Notes: a model not told the origin generated them from the sequence alone. DNA of 34,520 nucleotides from Syncephalis plumigaleata (GCA_025201365.1 JAIXMF010000127.1:1-34520), one strand, 5' to 3'; counted from the stretch's first letter, positions 10,274 through 20,679 are shown. Program-made: numbers and translations.

Positions 10274-11667
10274 ATGAAGTTCTCTGCCGTTATCGCTATT
10301 GCCGTCGCCATTGTCGCTCTCACCAGTTTGGTCGCCGTTGAAGCTAGTCCCGTCCTGGAACGTCGTGGTATGTCTGGCTGTGACCCTATCAATTGATGTA
10401 CTAATCGTAGCCTATTGTTTCATTGTCCACCGATGATTAGCGGAAAATCGTAAGCTCATGTATATTAAATGGTTGTTTTGACACGCTAATCACATCATAA
10501 TATTTATTCTATCTGTCAAATTGTTAGCTCAAGGCGGTAAGCTATCCTATTGACCATAACAAGTACTATGCTAACAGTAGTATACATCAAAATCATGTGT
10601 GATTACCATTTCAAGACGTAAGTTAATATTATGGCTGTAATTTATGAAACTCTAATACTAATACGGTCCATGATCCACATATGTTCTTGTATGATAGGAT
10701 GTAAGTAATCATTCGGGTTGTGATTTATGAAACACTAATAATAATACGGCTACTAATCCACATATGCTCCTGTATGATAGGCTGTAAGTTATCATTCTAA
10801 TCGTAATGAACGAGTACTAATTACAACGTGGCGTATGATTCTATGTTCCTGTATGGCAGTTTGTAAGTTACTATTCTGACCGTAATGTATGGCACTAATT
10901 ACAACGTGGCGTATGTTCCTATGTTTCTGTACGATAGGTTGTAAGTTATCATGGGATTGTGATAAATGATTACTAATTACAACGTGATGTATGATCCTAC
11001 ATTTCTGTATGGCAGCTTGTAAGTTAATATTCTGACCGCAATGAACGAGTACTAATCACAGTATGACGCATGATCCACGTATGCTTGTATACGATAGGAT
11101 GTAAGTTACTATTCTGATCGTAATGTATGGCACGCTAATCACAGCATGGCGTATGATCCTATGTTTCTGTATGGCAGCTTGTAAGTTACCATTCTGACCG
11201 TAATGAGCGAGTACTAATCACAGTATGACGCATGATCCACGTATGTTTGTATACGATAGGGTGTAAGTTACCATTCTGACCGTAATGTATGGCACGCTAA
11301 CTATAGTATGGCACATGATCCATATATGTTTTTGTATGACAGCCCGTAAGTTACCATTCTGGCCGTAATGAATGGGGCACTAATTACAATGTGGCGTATG
11401 ATTCTATGTTTCTGTACGATAGGATGTAAGTTACCATTCTGACCGTAATGAACGAGTACTAATCACGCTATGACGCATGATCCATATATCTTCCTGTATG
11501 ACAGCCCGTAAGTTACTATTCTGACCGTAATGGACGAGTACTAATCACAATACTATTTACATCATCTGGATAACAGCGTCATTAAGCAGTAAGATAATAA
11601 TCCACGATAATCATACTCATACTAATCCATTATGATTACAGAACAAGACAAGGACATCATCAAGTAG
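10274..11667 (+). CDS. Secreted peptide precursor assembled from single-codon micro-exons
   Basis: Exon 1 (10274-10367) encodes a signal peptide (MKFSAVIAIAVAIVAL... ending VEA before SPVLERR) with a dibasic Kex2-like site. Then come exons of 9 bases (10441-10449), 9 (10528-10536), 2 (10616-10617), eleven of exactly 3 (10698, 10781, 10860, 10938, 11016, 11098, 11178, 11260, 11343, 11423, 11505), 12 (11577-11588), and a last exon from 11642. Full inclusion stops at 11583-11585 and gives a 51-residue precursor whose part after RR is AENPQGDDAFVLDLGPDPRH. Skipping exons 4-15 keeps frame to TAG 11665-11667 and gives AENPQGASLSKQDKDIIK after RR. Exon 1 codons resemble the HSP70 bias, suggesting high expression. 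Every internal intron has GTAAGT and CTAAT/CTAAC. I know no homologue. A peptide signal or effector is inference; the splice structure is read directly but unverified by RNA. Confidence 0.6.
10618..11576 (+). repeat. Tandem array of twelve near-identical introns with 3-base spacers
   Basis: Introns 10618-10697, 10701-10780, 10784-10859, 10863-10937, 10941-11015, 11019-11097, 11101-11177, 11181-11259, 11263-11342, 11346-11422, 11426-11504 and 11508-11576 are 69-80 bases long. Each starts GTAAGT, most continue as a TACCATTCTGACCGTAATG-type block, each has a CTAAT/CTAAC about 40-50 bases before its end, and each ends in GATAG, GGCAG, GACAG or ACAG. They are clearly copies of one another. From 10781 on two subtypes alternate, one ending GATAG and the other GCAG/ACAG, so the true duplication unit is a dimer of about 155-165 bases. 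Confidence 0.85.
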
Positions 11668-11795
11668 ATATTATAGGTATTCAAGTCAAGAATGGATTGG
11701 TGCAAGACCCTTTAGTGTTCATGCCATTCAAGTCATTATTCCTTGGTACAACAACAACAAGTATATCTACAAGACCATCATTTAATCATTTACTG

Positions 11796-11801
11796 AATAA
11801 A
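11796..11801 (+). terminator. Polyadenylation signal AATAAA of the micro-exon gene
   Basis: Canonical AATAAA about 130-210 bases after the two candidate stop codons, in an AT-rich 3' region. Position fits; cleavage site unknown. Confidence 0.4.
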
Positions 11802-11929
11802 TATGTCCTATTCTGACCATCACATCCATAGTTAATGTTCAAGCATATCAATCGTTTAATACGGTCATTATACTTGACAAATCATTACATTATTGATACA
11901 CATTGTCAGATCACTAGTACAGCTATACT

Positions 11930-12020
11930 AACTCAATAATAATAGCAATGCGATAATAATGTTAACAATTGTGCAAATTTATTTATTAATAGAAAATTGT
12001 TAATTGGTTGGAAAACCCTG
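11930..12020. mobile_element. MITE fragment, copy B (right end only)
   Basis: From TCAATAATAATAGCAATGCG to the terminus ...GGTTGGAAAACCCTG followed by TA, about 90 bases match the right part of copy A and the inverted left part of copy C. No left terminal repeat is seen upstream within 250 bases, so this is a truncated copy. It lies directly 3' of the CENP-W-like gene and probably in its 3' UTR. Confidence 0.6.
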
Positions 12021-12033
12021 TAGATTCATCTCA

Positions 12034-12716
12034 TTAACCATGGAATTGTCGTAATGTAGCCTAGTTGTATGGTTATCTTCTACTAGAATATATACATGCT
12101 ATCATTGACTACTTACCTTGGCCACCTCTTGAACATGTTTTCGCTTAATTATTGTACTTGATGATGGTAGATGATACCAATCTTCTATCTGGTTAATTCA
12201 TAGAATACGAGTACTATTAGTATGATGATTATAGATGTATATGTATATGATCATGGTACTTACCGGTGCAGCTGCTACAGCATTAGCAGGTGCAGTTGAC
12301 GCGTTATCAATACGATTTGTTGCGCCACTCATTGCAACTTGGTTAATCACCGTAGGAATTAGTGGTAACGGATGGTGACTCGACCGTGACAACGATGCCT
12401 TTACATAAACTATGGTAACTAAACAAGTATACATATATAAAAACAACACTAGCACTTACTGTATGACTGCGTTGCTGGTAGACACCTTTTGATATTGGTT
12501 TAGCCACATTAATGGCATTATTACATAGTTGTTGTAGGAATAGCAAGTAATTCAAGTAAATCTACGGTTGTTGTCGTCTACTTGTCAGTATACTAATAGT
12601 GTACACCCGCTAAGTATTCGACTTGCCAGTATGTCAACGTGTTCGGATAGTTCCATGTCCGGAATATGAGCATGGATTAATTTGCGCAAGGTAGCGCGTG
12701 GATATAAGCGCCGCAT
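12034..12716 (-). CDS. CENP-W-like histone-fold kinetochore protein
   Basis: CENP-W (Wip1 in fission yeast) pairs with CENP-T/Cnn1 to bind centromeric DNA as part of the CCAN. Exons 12716-12627, 12561-12460, 12398-12264, 12188-12117 and 12060-12034 give 141 residues. The histone fold reads PRATLRKLIHAHIPDMELSE (helix 1), VDILIYLNYLLFLQQLCNNA (helix 2) and TIIKRKHVQEVAKATLRQFH with terminal Gly (helix 3), matching the family layout including the end. Family members are about 90 residues; here exon 3 (45 codons, phase 0 on both sides, low complexity Ala/Ser/Asn/Pro) inserts a long loop between helices 2 and 3. Intron 1 is GC-AG (CTG|GCAAGT). Short histone folds are hard to tell apart, so MHF-type proteins remain an alternative. 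Confidence 0.65.
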
Positions 12717-13158
12717 GGTATTTCGATGTCTCTACGACGAGCGTGTAGACCAACAAATAAACAAAATATGAGTGTGCGTGAAGAGTGCACTGATTCTTCT
12801 CTTTCCCATTTCATTATTTAATTATCTAGTTTGTTCGTCATTGTCACCACTTTAGTTGCACTCGTAATATCCACTATTCTGACCTGGCGACAACCTATTT
12901 TAAACTGTTTCCTTCATTCACTCCACTAGTTGCTCATATATCTACACGTCACACTACAACAACTACCAGTATATTAGTCTATTAGTTTATTGTCTATCAA
13001 CGGATAACACGATAGCACTCGTCTCTATCGTTTGCGAATTATTCTCGTATATACATATATATACGCCAAGTAGTCTACAAGAAGTGCAGTTGACCCGTTC
13101 ATCTTTTAGCATTTATTGGACATACAAACACGATATTTAACCGAGACGACGGTCAGTC
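12717..13158. other. Divergent promoter region between CENP-W-like and EDE1-like genes
   Basis: About 440 bases separating two divergent start codons. No clear TATA box or repeat; no coding potential. Confidence 0.5.
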
Positions 13159-16100
13159 ATGTCACTTAACCGTCTCGGTACAGTACGTGGTGTACCACCA
13201 GCATCACTAGGTAAGCTATTATTTGGCTCATCCTTGTCTCTTGCACGACCTTCATCACGCGTTAACACCCTTGCATCTCTCGTAGGTGGTGCAAGTAGTA
13301 GTAGTAGTGCTGCTGCTGCTGCTGCTAGTGGCAGTGGCAACTTACTTCACCTCACACCTGAAGAGGCGCACATTTATGCTCAACTGTTCAACTATGCCGA
13401 TAACGAGCGTGAAGGTGTTCTTCGTGGACAGAAAGCCGTAACGTTCTTTCAAAAGTCTAAGCTACCAGCAAGTGTGCTAGGCGAGGTAAGTCAAAATAAT
13501 AACAGTAGTAGTTCTATTACAAGCTAAATAGTACAACTTCGCCTTTTATCTCGATCCACTAACGAATATGACTGGTACGCGTTTATTCGTGTTGTCACGC
13601 TTTATAATGATAGATCTGGCAGATTGCCGATTATGAGGATCGTGGCGCGTTAACACAGGGTCAATTTAATATCGCGTTAAAGCTGATTGCATTAGCACAG
13701 GATGGACGTGCAGCTACTGTGGCTAATTTGAATTCAGGCAAGTAATAGTGGGATATCATTCTATTTTACTAGATGATGTTATAGACTAACTATATACTCA
13801 TTGCTATAGAGGCATCACTACCTATCTTTGGTGATCTCTATCTTGAACCGTATGATCCATCGGATCCAAAACGTAATCTACTTAATGTTACTACTCCATT
13901 GCCACCATCTGCATTATCCGCTGGTCCTAGTGGTGCCAGTACGGCAATGGGAAGTATGGCGGGTCCTGTCATGCCTTCACCATCTCTAAGGGCGACAACG
14001 GCATCACCGTTGCCTGTAAGCAATGATCCTATTGGACCTGAGGCACGTAGTAAATTTGCACGCATGTTTGCTAGTTGTCAGCCAGTTAACGGTGAATTGG
14101 ATGGTAAGAAGTGACGTGGCATTGATTGAAACAATTGGTATTAACAAGCTTATACGACTATTAGGTGAACGAGCCAAAGCCATATTTATGAAATCGAAAT
14201 TACCAATGGAGAAACTAGGGCAAATCTGGTACATAATCTAATATCTCATAGCTGATAGTTGATATACTAATCAATTATTCATAATAGGACATTGGCTGAT
14301 ACGCAGAATCGAGGTCGTTTAGATGTTCACGAGTTTACTATTGCCATGTATTTGATTCAGCATACGATGGATGGTAGTTTGAAACAATTGCCTGCTCATC
14401 TACCCAATGGTTTCTACCCTAGTACATCGACACCAGCATCTAGTTCGATAGCCGGATCTCCTGTTATACATGCCCCACCTTCTGGTACAGTACCGCGTTA
14501 TCACGCACCAGCAGATCGAGCAATACCTTCGGGATCAATGACAATGTCGCGTATATTGTCGAATCGCAGTAATGATGCACGAAATTCCATGTTCCCCTCA
14601 GAGAATTCATCACCAATGAGTACTGCTCCCTGGGATGTGACATCAGAACAACAGGCAACATTCGGTCGTTACTTTGATGGATTAGATCAAGGACAGCGTG
14701 GATTTATCGGGGGTAAGGAGGTGGAGCAAGTTGATTAATGGATATACTCATTGACATTACGGTAATAGGTGATGAAGCAGTTCGATTCTTCTTAAACTCA
14801 AAGTTACCCGAAAGTGTACTGGCTCATATTTGGTACGTGTAGATGTGATACTAATACAGGATAGCATTGTCACATCATATGAAATAGACTAATGAATTGG
14901 TAATTAGGGATCTTGCTGATATCAATAAATCAGGCCGATTAACACGAGATGAATTTGCAGTAGCGATGCACTTGATACATCGTCAACTACGTGGTCAACC
15001 ATTGCCAAGTGCATTACCGAACAGTTTGATCCCACCTGCTATGCGTACAACCACGTCAACTCCCGTATTGGGTAAGGAATGAATAGTATTTAGAATGTGT
15101 ATTTAGCGTGTTAACCATCGACATAGGTCCATTTGATCCTAACTTATTCTCTGGCAATAATGGTAGTGCTACTATGCCAGTACGACGTAAGTTGATAGAG
15201 CATTGGATTATATATTGTCATTTTATCTAATAACGTATTTAGGCGGCTCTAATATCATGATGCCAGCTGCAGATCCATTTAGTACAAATGATTCACCATT
15301 TGGTATGGACACCGTGCGACGTGGTAGTGTACCAGCAGCACCTAAACCAAATTATCCAGAAGCATTAATGGATTTATTCGCAACACCGATTGAACCAATT
15401 ACGGTTGGACAAGTGAAGTGTAAGTATATCGATTGATCTAGTTAGTTGGTTAGTTAGTTGGTTAATGAATTGTCATATTAGCACCGGCAGAATCAACAGG
15501 TGACCTGTTCGATATTAATGGCGAGGATATACCGGCTGATAACTCCGTTGTCACTCAATCAGCAGCCACGGCACCCGATACATCTTCAACTAACACGGAA
15601 GAGGACGGCAAGTTTGCAGATATCCGTCGATTACAACGAGAGATTGCCGAGCAACAACGTGAGAATGAACTGATCAAGCAGCAACGAGCGACGGAGGAAG
15701 CAGACGCACAACGAATTGCTACTGAACGTCGTGATCTCAGTGTTCAATTAGCGCAATTGAAATCCATCTACGTCTCTGAATCGAAACAACTAGCCGATAT
15801 CCGTGCCACTTACGAGACAGAAAAGCAACAGCTTGACCAAGATCGTACAGATGTCATGAATACAGAGCATGAACTTTTACTGGTACGCAAGGAGAAAACC
15901 GATTTGGAATCGCAATTACTACGCGATAGAGAGGAGAATGCCAACCTCCAGAAACGTTTACGTGATGCCAATGAAGAGCTGGAACGATTACGCTTGAATA
16001 TGGTGGGATTGAAGAAGGACGCACGATTGGCATCAGCCCTACTGGATGCCAATAAACAATCGTTAGATAAGGCAGAGACTGAGAAATATGAATTACAAGA

Positions 16101-17088
16101 AGGTGGTAACGGTGGTGGATTGAAGGTTAGCTCACCTACGCACTCGGCCATCTCGGCTCCTAGTTTCGACGATCCATTCGCGGGTTTTGAAGACTCATTT
16201 AAAGCATCACCGCGTGCTTTATCCGACAGTGCCAAGAATGAAGGGCAGGAGACTACGAGTAGTGGCATTAATGCATTTGATCTGGCCGCTGCTTTTGGTG
16301 ATCCTGTAGAAGTGGCTGTCAATGTACCATTACCGACTAGTCAGAAGGGCTCGACAACTACGCCATTTACACCGGCCACATCGAGTGTTGCAGCCAATCT
16401 ATTTGCCACATCATCATCGGCAGTCTCACCGCCACACTCATCGTCTAGTCAGCATGGTTCATCGACGATGCTACGTACGGAGACATTACCGTCTGATTTC
16501 GATGCGTTATTTGCGGATATGGATCAACCAACAGCAACGACGGCAACTAGTAACACATCGACTACATCAAGTAGGGCTGCTGCATCACGTAAACCATTTG
16601 ACTTTGATACTGCATTTAAGAATGCTGATTTCGGATTCGACACTTTTGCCGCAACATCATCATCTACTGCTGCATCAACACCGGCCAAACTAGCGGGAAG
16701 ACGACCTGCACCTAGTCCACCGACATCTCGTCGATCAATAGCGTCGGCATCATTACCTGGATCTGATATTCTAGATCGTAACGACAAAGACAACGAATGG
16801 CCAACGACTAGCACCAATACAATGGTGACAGATCCAACACTTAAGCGAACGGGTAGTGTGACCCTTGAGGATTCAGATAATGATTTCGAGTCACGTTTCC
16901 CTGCTCTACCGGGCGGCCTTTCCTCCACACTACCACAAGATTCCTCGGTACTACTCGAGTCGACACCGCAATCACAAACATCGCAATCTCATACCAAGGA
17001 GGATGTCGATAAAGCATTTGATCTTCCGGTTAAAAAAGAAGATGTGCCACTAGGATTTGAGGATGCATTTGGTGACATCAAATCGTAA
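13159..17088 (+). CDS. EDE1: Ede1/Eps15-like endocytic scaffold with three EH domains
   Basis: Early-arriving clathrin endocytosis scaffold that binds NPF-containing adaptors. Exons 13159-13485, 13614-13737, 13810-14103, 14165-14228, 14288-14712, 14769-14832, 14908-15071, 15127-15186, 15243-15419 and 15482-17088 give 1101 residues. EH1 follows [15 protein letters not shown]2 contains [13 protein letters not shown] and [17 protein letters not shown]3 contains [12 protein letters not shown] and [20 protein letters not shown]. Then comes a Pro/Thr linker with DPF, a coiled coil of about 165 residues ([20 protein letters not shown] onward), and an acidic/Ser-rich tail with DPF, FEDSF and FDTAF-type motifs. 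The C-terminal UBA domain of yeast Ede1 is not visible; the protein ends [11 protein letters not shown], more like Eps15. The second intron is GC-AG (donor at 13738). The Ala-rich N-terminal extension is unusual. Confidence 0.9.
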
Positions 17089-17260
17089 TTGTGTCTACAT
17101 CATTATTATAAATAAACATCGCGATTAGTTCATTATTAAAAAGCACAGCTAAAGTGTATAAAATGAGATATTAGCACTCTCACTTGTTCCTAAATTTTGA
17201 TACCATGTCATTAAACATCTACTCCTTTTTTCCAACACCAATAATACTCGACCTATAACT

Positions 17261-18966
17261 ATGACTAGTACGAATAACCCTAATGACTATAATACCTGTA
17301 ACTACCGGGAAGATTCCAATAGGCAAGAGTGCCCGGTATGCTTTGAGAACTTTCTAGGAGACGAGCCGGCATTTCTTCACCATGTAGATAGTCATTTTAC
17401 AGAATCAGACCAAATACCAACTAGTCAGTATGATAGTGGTGCGTCCACTTCATTGTTAGCAACTAGCACGATCAATAGGAACGATAATGCTATAGATAAA
17501 TCATCAGAATCATCGAATAATCATGCTAGTAATAATGATGCTTTATTATCGCATTGTCCCGTATGTCAAATGGTCTTGAAGGGACCGGCCGATGAACGGG
17601 AACTACATATAGAATTTCATTTTACAACTAGCAGAACAGAACAAGAACCATTAGCACCAGCATCTACTAGTCATCTATGTAGTTATTGCGGCAAATTGGG
17701 TAAATACAAGTAATATTCATTTACTATGTCAATAACTTGATGAATGTCTATTGATTGAATAGTATCTAATGATGAATGGTCTGCTCATAAAGATTTACAT
17801 GTGGCACAAACATTGCAGCATGATATTAATGATGACAATGATGATACTGCAGCAGCAACACTAATGGTTGGGAATACTAATGAGGTATGCTATATAGATA
17901 GATTATAACTAATACTTACACATATATATCTAATGAATGTATTAGCTAGTGGATATAGCAATGAATTCAATGGAGGAACAAGAAACTACAAATACACCTA
18001 CGACCTTTTGTAATATACAACGATATCAAACTAATGTTACATTAGGTAATGAATTATTGATACACATGCGAGTAAAAATACTAATCGACTCTATCATTGT
18101 AGGAGTATTGAACATAATGAAGGAACGATTAGAGGGAAGAGCCAATCTATGTGACACGAGTATATCACATATTGTTAGTGGTGTTCCGGATCGTCGATGG
18201 GGTTGTGGCTACCGTAATATTCAAATGTTCATGTCTGTCTTAACACGACAATATCCGGATCGGATAGCGCGTGTCATGGAAGTAGTAGAGATACAGCGAT
18301 GTATCGAACAAGCATGGCAAAATGGTGAGTTATAGTAAGTTCTATCGGATGACAATCACAAGTCTAACTATACAGTGTAGGTTGGGATACAGCTGGTGCT
18401 CAACAACTCGGCTATCGCTTACAAGACACAGGTCAATGGATTGGTGCCACGGAGGTGTACACGTTCTTCTCGTCTCTCGGCATAAAGTAATAATAGCAAT
18501 CTAGTTACAGTTAATGAATATACTATACAATTGTCTAACATGATGCATGTTTAGATGTCATATCATTGATTTTCATCAACCTACCGGTGTACATAGACAA
18601 CATACTGCGATATTTCAAGTGGTGCGGGAATACTATACCACAGATTCCACATCTATGACATTAGGCACAGTGGATCATTCAATTTATTTGACGGGAAAGC
18701 CTCCGCTTTATCTACAGCATCAAGGTCATAGTAGAACTATAGTAGGAATAGAACAGTTGACAAATGGAACGCAATATCTTCTGTTATTCGATCCAAATAT
18801 GCCTGTACCAATGGATTTGAATCGACGCTCACGACGATGGTTGCACACATTTCGATGTGACCTACAGCAATTATCGCGTTATTCGCAGTATCAACTGCTA
18901 TATATTGATCCACAAGCTACTGTAACCACAAATGATCATGTCATTCGATCTGTTCGTATTCCATAA
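17261..18966 (+). CDS. ZUP1/Mug105-type C78 cysteine peptidase with zinc fingers
   Basis: The ZUFSP/ZUP1 family cleaves K63-linked ubiquitin chains and relates to UFM1 peptidases. Exons 17261-17699, 17763-17884, 17946-18324, 18381-18486 and 18555-18966 give 485 residues. Three C2H2-type fingers precede the peptidase: CPVCFENF...H...H, CPVCQMVL...H...H, and CSYCGKL...H...H, which is split across intron 1. The catalytic Cys lies in RRWGCGYRNIQM, the His in QHQGHSRTIVGIE, and the Asp in LLFDPNMP, the usual C78 order. The segment GWDTAGAQQLGYRLQDTGQW is a conserved family stretch. Human ZUP1 additionally has MIU/UBZ ubiquitin-binding helices; I do not see a clear MIU here. Confidence 0.88.
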
Positions 18967-19151
18967 TAGAAATTAAAGAGTACAGGTCAAATCAAATGGT
19001 ACTGAGAAAATGACATGGTACATTTTAAATCTGTAAAAAAAACATTATCACCAACTGCCACCAGCATTTCCATAGAAAAATATTTGTAATAAAAAAAAAG
19101 AAAAAATACATTCCTTTCTTTAGTCTTATTCCACCAATCCACATTGCCAAT

Positions 19152-20559
19152 ATGTTGCGTGCAGTGTAAGTTCCTATGATTACCGCGTAGATGATCGTTA
19201 ACACTTGTTGAATCGAGATAGTAAGCCTAAGAATGCTCGTTCTAAGCGTGCTCTACTTAAGAGAGAGCCAAAAGTTATAGAAAATGCAAAAACCGCACTT
19301 TTCATTCGATCAGCCAATACTAGTCAGTTGGTTAACGATGCGCTCACTGACCTGGTAAGTGTGATTACCTTGCATTCGTCTGCTTATTACTTTGTAACTA
19401 ATAGTCAACGTGTACTAGTATTTGTTAAAGAAGCCGCAAGCACTTCACTTCACGAAAAAGAACAATATTCGTCCGTTCGAAGACGAGACATCGATTGAGT
19501 TTCTGTCGCAAAAGAATGATGCCTCACTCTTCGCCGTGGGATCCCATTCGAAGAAACGACCGCACAACATTGTGCTGGGCCGTATGTTCGATCATCACTT
19601 GTTGGACATGATCGAAATTGGTCTAGATCGATTTGTGTCAATGAGTAATTTCAAGGTAATGTCTCGCTTCTGCCGTTGTATATTGACTACATATTATAAA
19701 TGCATTGCGCTAACAATGATGATTTAGACCAAGAAATGCGCGTCAGGCATGAGACCTTGTTTGATATTTAATGGCGATCTATTTGATCAACAGGAGGAAT
19801 ACGTTAAACTAAGAAACTTACTATTAGATATCCTTTTATGCGAGTATTATGATTATGATTACTATTGCTAATAGAGTACAGCTGTGTCGATATCTTTAAC
19901 CCTAATTGAATGATACATTTCTTCCAGGGAGAGAGAGCAGATGCTGTTAATCTAGAAGGATTGGAACACGTTATAGTTGTTACGGCGGGACCAATGCCCG
20001 AACCGAATAAAATGGGTCGTGTATTTCTACGTGTGTACACGGTGCAACTACGCAAGTCTGGCACGAAACTTCCTCGAGTGGAATTAGAGGAGATGGGTCC
20101 ATCCATGGATTTCACCATGCGTCGTACACAATTCGCGCCTGACGAGGTGATGAAGCAAGCCCTTCGTGTACCGGCCGAGATTAAGGTTGGTGTTTCATTG
20201 AGTATGTACGCCTTATTAGCAGCGCTAACATGATGTCATTGTAGAAGAAGAAGGTGAAGAACGTCGAACACGATGAATTAGGCGATCAATTCGGTAGAAT
20301 CCACATGGAACGACAAGACTTTAGTCAATTGCAAACACGTAAGATGAAGGGATTAAAACGACGAGCCGATGAAGATGACGACGAGGATACGGCATCGGAT
20401 AATAATGACGAAGATGGTGACAATACAACGAATGGTCATATGACAAGTGTTCCAGCAATGAGTATGGCTAGCATATCGGCATACGACGATGATGATGATA
20501 TGTCAGCCAAACCATCTCGTAAGCCAAAGGGCAAGGGAAAACGAACGCGTTCCAATTAA
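19152..20559 (+). CDS. RPF2: Ribosome production factor 2 (Brix domain)
   Basis: Rpf2 with Rrs1 brings the 5S RNP into the pre-60S particle in the nucleolus. Exons 19152-19165 (14 bases), 19222-19354, 19419-19655, 19728-19827, 19917-20185 and 20245-20559 give 355 residues, close to the 306-344 of known members. The N-terminus MLRAVKPKNARSKRALLKRE, the block KKPQALHFTKKNNIRPFED, LEGLEHVIVVTAGP and the tail FGRIHMERQDFSQLQTRKMK are all Rpf2 hallmarks. The end is acidic then Lys/Arg-rich, a likely nucleolar signal. Intron 4 (19828-19916) starts ATATCCTTTT and ends AC: only this reading restores LLLDFFQGE. Intron 5 uses a weak GTTGGT donor. Confidence 0.93.
19828..19916 (+). other. U12-type AT-AC intron in RPF2
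   Basis: Donor ATATCCTTTT matches the minor-spliceosome consensus; the branch region ATCTTTAACC ends about 17 bases before the AC acceptor, the close spacing typical of U12 introns. Splicing G|AT gives Asp and continues the family sequence LLLDFFQGE. No GT-AG alternative keeps the Phe-Phe of Rpf2. Confidence 0.85.
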
Positions 20560-20679
20560 ATTAGATTAGTAAACTTTAATGAACATTTACATTTTAGTAC
20601 GCGAGCACTTATGGTATACTAATGAAAATGATGAGAACGTAAAGTGGTTTATTATTGCTATTTTCTTTTAATATTGATA

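Larger units (their letters stand above)
11668..12033. other. Convergent 3' region with MITE fragment
   Basis: 3' UTR of the peptide gene, AT-rich spacer, then the MITE fragment ending 13 bases before the CENP-W stop codon. Nothing else visible. Confidence 0.5.

Noticed and set aside
10618-11576. CRISPR-like or satellite interpretation of the regular repeats
   Set aside because: Spacers are three bases, repeats carry eukaryotic splice signals, and the surroundings are an intron-rich eukaryotic genome; a tandem intron array explains it better.
11098-11585. Reading the codon exons in phase 1 after exon 3
   Set aside because: Without the two-base exon 4, inclusion of the codon exons gives TGA at the fifth to sixth codon exon; only full inclusion with exon 4, or skipping all, stays open. 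A 37- or 40-base exon 4 would also be open but needs an acceptor only a few bases after its branch site.
15810-16928. Minus-strand frames (15810-16322, 16524-16928)
   Set aside because: Shadows of the EDE1 coiled coil and tail, which have clear coding logic on the plus strand.
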